Source: an uncultured Eubacteriales bacterium (GTDB taxonomy: Bacteria; Bacillota; Clostridia; Christensenellales; Aristaeellaceae). From it: DNA of 9,235 nucleotides. The DNA lies in the NCBI GenBank assembly GCA_900548145.1, contig URJB01000067.1:1-9235 (forward strand), given 5' to 3'. This document shows, piece by piece, positions 6,641-9,235 of this stretch (position 1 is its first letter; each line of letters begins with the position of its first letter). The position numbers and the translations under genes are program-made. The notes beneath the pieces were generated by a model that ran no database searches, had not been told where the DNA came from, and was given only the letters and a program-made list of their open reading frames with translations.

Positions 6641-6831
6641 GGCGGGGCGCTGCCCCACGCCCCGGTTAAGGGCTTTGCCCTTAACGATCCCGACATTGCC
6701 CGTGCTTTGCACGGGCAAAAAGCAAAAGTGTATTTTCAGAAAAAGCCGTGTGCACAGCACACGGAGCGGAGGTGCAGGAGGCGATCTTTCTGGATTGCCA
6801 GAAGGATTACAAGGGGCGAGCGGAAAGCCCC
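6641..6831. repeat. Array of six short-loop hairpins between rsmI and aroQ
   Basis: Six consecutive inverted repeats fill this spacer. (1) GGGGC 6644-6648 / GCCCC 6652-6656, loop GCT. (2) GTTAAGGGC 6665-6673 / GCCCTTAAC 6677-6685, loop TTT. (3) TTGCCCGTGC 6696-6705 / GCACGGGCAA 6709-6718, loop TTT. (4) CCGTGTGC 6746-6753 / GCACACGG 6757-6764, loop ACA. (5) an 8-bp stem 6786-6793 / 6798-6805, loop ATTG, with one G-U pair. (6) GGGGC 6813-6817 / GCCCC 6827-6831. Hairpins 1-4 all have 3-base loops, and 2 and 3 share the core GC-TTT-GC. None has a downstream U-tract on the plus strand, so they are not standard terminators. A structured RNA, an mRNA-stabilising tract or a dispersed REP-like element are all possible. 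Confidence 0.6.
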
Positions 6832-6876
6832 TGCCTGCGCCGCAGCGAGGAAGCCTGCACGCAATGGAGGAAAAAT

Positions 6877-7320
6877 ATGAAACTGTTTGTCTTGAACGGT
6901 CCAAACCTGAACCTGCTGGGCATTCGGGAGCCGGATATTTACGGCCGGCAGACCCTTGCCGATTTGGAAGCGTTTATCCGGGACGTGTGCGCCCGGGAGC
7001 ATATCGAGGTGGAGTGCTTCCAGTCCAATCATGAGGGCGCGCTGGTGGATATCATCCAGAGCGCGCTGGGCAAGGCGGACGGCATCGTCATCAACCCCGC
7101 CGCCTACACCCACACCAGCGTAGCCATTCTGGACGCGCTGAAGGCCGTGGCGCTGCCTGCGGTGGAGGTGCATCTCAGCGACGTCAGCGAGCGGGAGACC
7201 TTCCGGCACATCAGCTATCCGGCCATGGCCTGCATCGCCCAGATCAAGGGCAAGGGCTTCGCCGGGTATGAAGAAGCGATCCTGCTGCTGAAGGAATATG
7301 TTCAGGGCCGCAGGGTCTAA
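6877..7320 (+). CDS. aroQ: Type II 3-dehydroquinate dehydratase
   Basis: A 147-residue enzyme of the shikimate pathway that dehydrates 3-dehydroquinate to 3-dehydroshikimate; type II enzymes form dodecamers in the cytoplasm and are about this length. Signatures: NGPNLNLLG (7-15), the mobile active-site loop with Arg17 and the catalytic Tyr22 (REPDIYG), FQSNHEG (48-54), NPAAYTHTS (73-81), and EVHLS (97-101) with the catalytic His99, then RETFR with Arg110. The ATG at 6877 is preceded by GGAGG (6866-6870) at 6 bases, and the protein then starts exactly as family members do; the frame is open further upstream but that extension is unlike the family. No other shikimate gene is adjacent. It lies 245 bases after rsmI and ends about 120 bases before an intrinsic terminator. 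Confidence 0.97.
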   Translation: MKLFVLNGPNLNLLGIREPDIYGRQTLADLEAFIRDVCAREHIEVECFQSNHEGALVDIIQSALGKADGIVINPAAYTHTSVAILDALKAVALPAVEVHLSDVSERETFRHISYPAMACIAQIKGKGFAGYEEAILLLKEYVQGRRV

Positions 7321-7440
7321 GGGGCGCGTTGAGATGGGTGGAGTGCCCAAACATCTTCGGGACTTTTGGCGCATGGATTTAGCGACGGCAGTCGCTGCTC
7401 GAGATATGAAAAATCCGAAGCTTTCATGAAAAAATAGAGA
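7321..7440. other. Spacer after aroQ with a possible 36-codon minus-strand ORF
   Basis: No established gene. The plus strand has a 6-bp hairpin AGCGAC (7381-7386) / GTCGCT (7391-7396) with a GGCA loop. On the minus strand an ATG at 7427 opens a 36-residue frame (MKASDFSYLEQRL at its start, ending SQRAP) whose stop at 7317-7319 overlaps the aroQ stop. The composition is plausible for a peptide, but there is no ribosome binding site upstream, so coding is unproven. Confidence 0.25.
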
Positions 7441-7473
7441 AACGCCGGAAGAAGATTTCTTTCGGCGTTTTTT
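7441..7473 (+). terminator. Intrinsic terminator of aroQ
   Basis: A 13-bp stem pairs 7441-7453 (AACGCCGGAAGAA) with 7457-7469 (TTCTTTCGGCGTT), with one G-U pair and a GAT loop, followed by an unbroken T run (7468-7473). This is the clearest factor-independent terminator in the window. On the opposite strand the stem is followed by a T-rich stretch too, so it may act in both directions. Confidence 0.92.
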
Positions 7474-7522
7474 GGGGTTGGATAAAGCTGCTCCTTCCCG
7501 GACAAAATGACCGTTGGAGGGG

Positions 7523-8248
7523 ATGCGCTTGGTGCATTGGGAAGATTTCGGACTGGTGCTGGTGTACAGCCTTGGTTCGCTGGTGTGGCTGTTTGTGCTG
7601 ACAAAACTCATGGGCAACCGGCAAATGAGCCAGCTGACCCTGTTCGACTATATCATCGGCATTTCCATCGGGTCGATCGCGGCGGAAATGGCCAGCCACC
7701 CGGAAGAAGACGCATGGCTGGGGCTGATCGCCATGACGATCTACGCACTGGTGGCCGTAGGCTTTAACGTGCTGAATGATAAATCCCTCAAAGCCAGACG
7801 GGTGCTGATCGGTTCGCCGTTGGTGCTGCTGGATCACGGGCAGCTGTATCGGCAGAATCTGAAGCGAGCTAAGCTCGACCTGAACGAACTGCTGGCGGAA
7901 TGCCGCTCGGCGGGCTATTTTGACTTAAGCGAGCTGGAAATGATCCTGATGGAAGTCAACGGCAAGCTGTCTTTCCTGCCGGTGAGCCAGAATCGCCCGG
8001 TCACGCCGCAGGATCTTTCGCTGGCCCCGGCGCAAGATCGCCCGGCGGTGGCTGTGGTGATGGACGGCGTTCCGTTCCCCGAACGGCTCAAGGCCGTTGG
8101 ACTGGACGAAGCGTGGCTGCAAAAACAGCTGAAAAACCAGAGAATCGACGATTGCCGGGACGTGTTTTTCGCGTCGGTAGATCGGGATGATCAGCTTTCC
8201 GTGTACCTGCGGGAAACGGATGGCCGCAGCAAGGAGCATTACGCCTGA
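7523..8248 (+). CDS. DUF421 (YetF-like) membrane protein
   Basis: About 241 residues with the layout of the DUF421/YetF family. The N-terminal third is membrane-embedded: a first hydrophobic helix at about 10-29, a second at about 42-58 within the conserved stretch GNRQMSQLTLFDYIIGISIG, and a third at about 67-85. A soluble cytoplasmic-type domain follows, recognisable from SPLVLLDHGQLYRQNL, the LLAECRSAGYFDLSELE segment and EVNGKLSFLPV. Related proteins in spore formers (the '2Duf' group) affect spore membrane properties, but no spore context is visible and the role here is unknown. The start is uncertain: GGAGGGG (7516-7522) touches the ATG at 7523, so TTG 7529 or GTG 7532, with normal spacing, may be used instead; TTG 7514 lies before the ribosome binding site and is unlikely. 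The gene stands alone after the aroQ terminator and overlaps the opposite gene by 10 bases at its end. Confidence 0.82.
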   Translation: MRLVHWEDFGLVLVYSLGSLVWLFVLTKLMGNRQMSQLTLFDYIIGISIGSIAAEMASHPEEDAWLGLIAMTIYALVAVGFNVLNDKSLKARRVLIGSPLVLLDHGQLYRQNLKRAKLDLNELLAECRSAGYFDLSELEMILMEVNGKLSFLPVSQNRPVTPQDLSLAPAQDRPAVAVVMDGVPFPERLKAVGLDEAWLQKQLKNQRIDDCRDVFFASVDRDDQLSVYLRETDGRSKEHYA

Positions 8249-9021
8249 TCGTCCCGGTAAATGCCCAGCCGGTACAGTTCGTCCTCAGTAGGGGCGTTGA
8301 TGAGCACCGCTTTCAGCGGCCCCCAGTAAACAAACATGCTCCCGGCCGCTACTGCGTGAGCGCCGCCCTCTTCGAGGGCTTTTTTCATGTCCGAAGCGTC
8401 CTTCGCGCCGCCGCAGGCGATCAGGGGAATAGTCAATTCCTGTGCTACGGAATGAATCAGCTTCAGGTCGTAGCCCTGCATCATGCCGTCCCGGTCGATG
8501 GAGTTGAGCAGAATTTCGCCCGCACCAAGCTCCTGCGCCCGGCGCGCCGCGTCCTGAGGGGTTTGCCCGGTGGAAACCGTACCGTCCTTGGTGAAACAGC
8601 GGTAACGCTTGAAAAGATCCTGCTTTACGTCCAGCGAAACGGTCACGCTTTGCGCACCGAAACGCTCTGAAATGCGGGTGATCAACTCCGGGTCTTCAAA
8701 AAAGGCCGTGTTGAGGATGACTTTTTCAAACCCGATGTGGAAAAGCCGGGCCGCGTCCTCCAAGGTGGTAATGCCGCCGCCGTAGGACAGGGGCATGAAA
8801 GCCTCTTCCGCCATGTCCCGCAGCAGGTCAAAATCCGGCCCCCGGCCTTCCTTCGACGCGGAAATGTCCTGAACGCATAGCTCGTCCACACATTTCTCGT
8901 TGAAAATTTTCATGGCGTTGATGGGATCCCCCAGATAGTTGGGCTCCTTAAAACGGACAGTCTTGACCAGATCGCCGTGATTCAGCAGCATACAGGGGAT
9001 CAGTCGGGGACGATGCAGCAT
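8239..9021 (-). CDS. HisF-like cyclase subunit of the WbuZ/HisF2 type
   Basis: A 260-residue (beta-alpha)8 barrel related to the cyclase subunit of imidazole glycerol phosphate synthase. Family features: LIPCMLL (7-13), GDPINAMKIFNE (31-42), VDELCVQDISAS (45-56), the phosphate-binding GGGI (81-84), VSLDVK (128-133), GAGEILLNSIDRDG (166-179), ACGGA (202-206) and AAGSMF (225-230). Aligned with true HisF, Asp131 matches the catalytic Asp130, but the first catalytic Asp (Asp11 in Thermotoga HisF, in IPCLDV) is Leu12 here. That substitution and the N-P-I-N segment resemble the WbuZ/HisF2 paralogues that work with a HisH-like protein and a PseA/WbuX-type amidotransferase to amidate N-acetyl sugars of surface glycans. 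The start at 9021 has AAGGAGG (9030-9036) at 8 bases; the longer frame to 9141 runs through GC hairpins. No his genes or amidation partners are in the window. Confidence 0.85.
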   Translation of the reverse strand: MLHRPRLIPCMLLNHGDLVKTVRFKEPNYLGDPINAMKIFNEKCVDELCVQDISASKEGRGPDFDLLRDMAEEAFMPLSYGGGITTLEDAARLFHIGFEKVILNTAFFEDPELITRISERFGAQSVTVSLDVKQDLFKRYRCFTKDGTVSTGQTPQDAARRAQELGAGEILLNSIDRDGMMQGYDLKLIHSVAQELTIPLIACGGAKDASDMKKALEEGGAHAVAAGSMFVYWGPLKAVLINAPTEDELYRLGIYRDDQA

Positions 9022-9100
9022 GACGCAGCCCTCCTTCAAAGCAAAGTGAAATGAACCTGACTGCGGGGGAAGGGCCGGCGAACCTTCCTGTCGCTCCATT

Positions 9101-9119
9101 CCCCGCGCCCTATGGGCGC
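9101..9119. repeat. 19-base hairpin repeat, copy 1
   Basis: CCCCGCGCCCTATGGGCGC recurs exactly at 9217-9235. The core forms a hairpin, CGCGCCC (9104-9110) / GGGCGCG (9114-9120) with a TAT loop. It is followed at once by a second inverted repeat, GGTGTGG (9120-9126) / CCACACC (9138-9144). Both lie in the leader region of the minus-strand HisF2 gene. Confidence 0.75.
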
Positions 9120-9216
9120 GGTGTGGGGTGCAGGGAGCCACACCAGACCCGCGAGCCGTAGCACCCTCCGTGCCACGGCGGTAAAACCCCGGCCAACTTT
9201 CATGTCTCCCGAGCAG

Positions 9217-9235
9217 CCCCGCGCCCTATGGGCGC
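9217..9235. repeat. 19-base hairpin repeat, copy 2 (cut by window edge)
   Basis: An exact second copy of the 19-mer at 9101-9119, in the same orientation, 116 bases further on. The GCGCCC / GGGCGC hairpin with TAT loop is complete, but the repeat may continue past the window. The bases flanking the two copies on the left differ, so this is a repeated module rather than a long tandem duplication. Confidence 0.75.

Noticed and set aside
6696..6720. Intrinsic terminator for rsmI
   Set aside because: The stem is strong but is followed by A residues rather than a T run on the plus strand, and on the minus strand no T run follows either.
6641..6831. CRISPR array or tandem repeat
   Set aside because: The units are hairpins of different sequence without equal spacers or a shared direct repeat.
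6748..6876. In-frame upstream extension of aroQ
   Set aside because: Type II dehydroquinases begin right at the NGPNLN strand; the extension crosses hairpins and has no family similarity.
5693..6904. 403-residue open frame on the minus strand
   Set aside because: It lies opposite rsmI and the hairpin spacer; no domain is recognisable and the plus-strand gene is certain.
8239..9021. Canonical histidine-biosynthesis hisF
   Set aside because: The first catalytic Asp is missing and no other his gene is adjacent, so a WbuZ/HisF2 role fits better.
9022..9141. Longer N-terminus for the HisF2 gene
   Set aside because: The 40 extra residues are encoded by GC hairpins and low-complexity sequence; the start at 9021 has AAGGAGG at 8 bases and matches the HisF N-terminus.
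9036..9203. 56-codon minus-strand frame beginning at the ATG at 9203
   Set aside because: It runs through the hairpin repeats, is Arg and Pro rich, overlaps the HisF2 leader and has no recognisable domain.

Overview
The window looks like chromosome of a GC-rich (roughly 60 % by eye) member of the Bacillota, probably an anaerobic, gut-type Clostridia. The support is a tRNA-sensing T-box leader in front of valS, strong purine-rich Shine-Dalgarno sites, a consensus sigma-A promoter and a Bacillota-type yceD-rpmF pair. No species can be named from the sequence alone.

Layout. Positions 1-193 hold no convincing gene, only inverted repeats. A near-perfect sigma-A promoter (194-222) then drives yceD (DUF177) and rpmF (ribosomal protein L32). 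A hairpin closes this unit. Next comes a complete T-box riboswitch with a GTC valine specifier and its own terminator, a 200-base leader, and valS. The valS stop overlaps the start of a divergent Ham1/RdgB-like nucleotide-pyrophosphatase gene. rsmH and rsmI follow, overlapping each other by 22 bases. About 245 bases packed with short-loop hairpins separate rsmI from aroQ (type II 3-dehydroquinate dehydratase), which ends at a strong intrinsic terminator. A DUF421/YetF-type membrane protein follows. The last gene, on the minus strand, is a HisF paralogue of the WbuZ/HisF2 type (sugar amidation rather than histidine synthesis). It overlaps the DUF421 gene tail to tail by 10 bases. The right edge carries two identical 19-base hairpin repeats.

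How the genes fit together. Most of the plus strand is translation-related: L32 and its YceD partner, a valine-responsive valyl-tRNA synthetase, and two methyltransferases that in E. coli modify the same 16S rRNA base (C1402, to m4Cm). The fusion-like coupling of rsmH and rsmI, away from the usual division (dcw) cluster, is the most instructive arrangement here. aroQ is core shikimate metabolism. The minus-strand HisF2 gene suggests that a surface-glycan or nonulosonate locus lies beyond the right or left edge, but no partner gene is visible. I do not see a clear new defence or mobile system. The least explained sequence is the set of hairpin-rich non-coding tracts at 1-110, 6641-6831 and 9101-9235.
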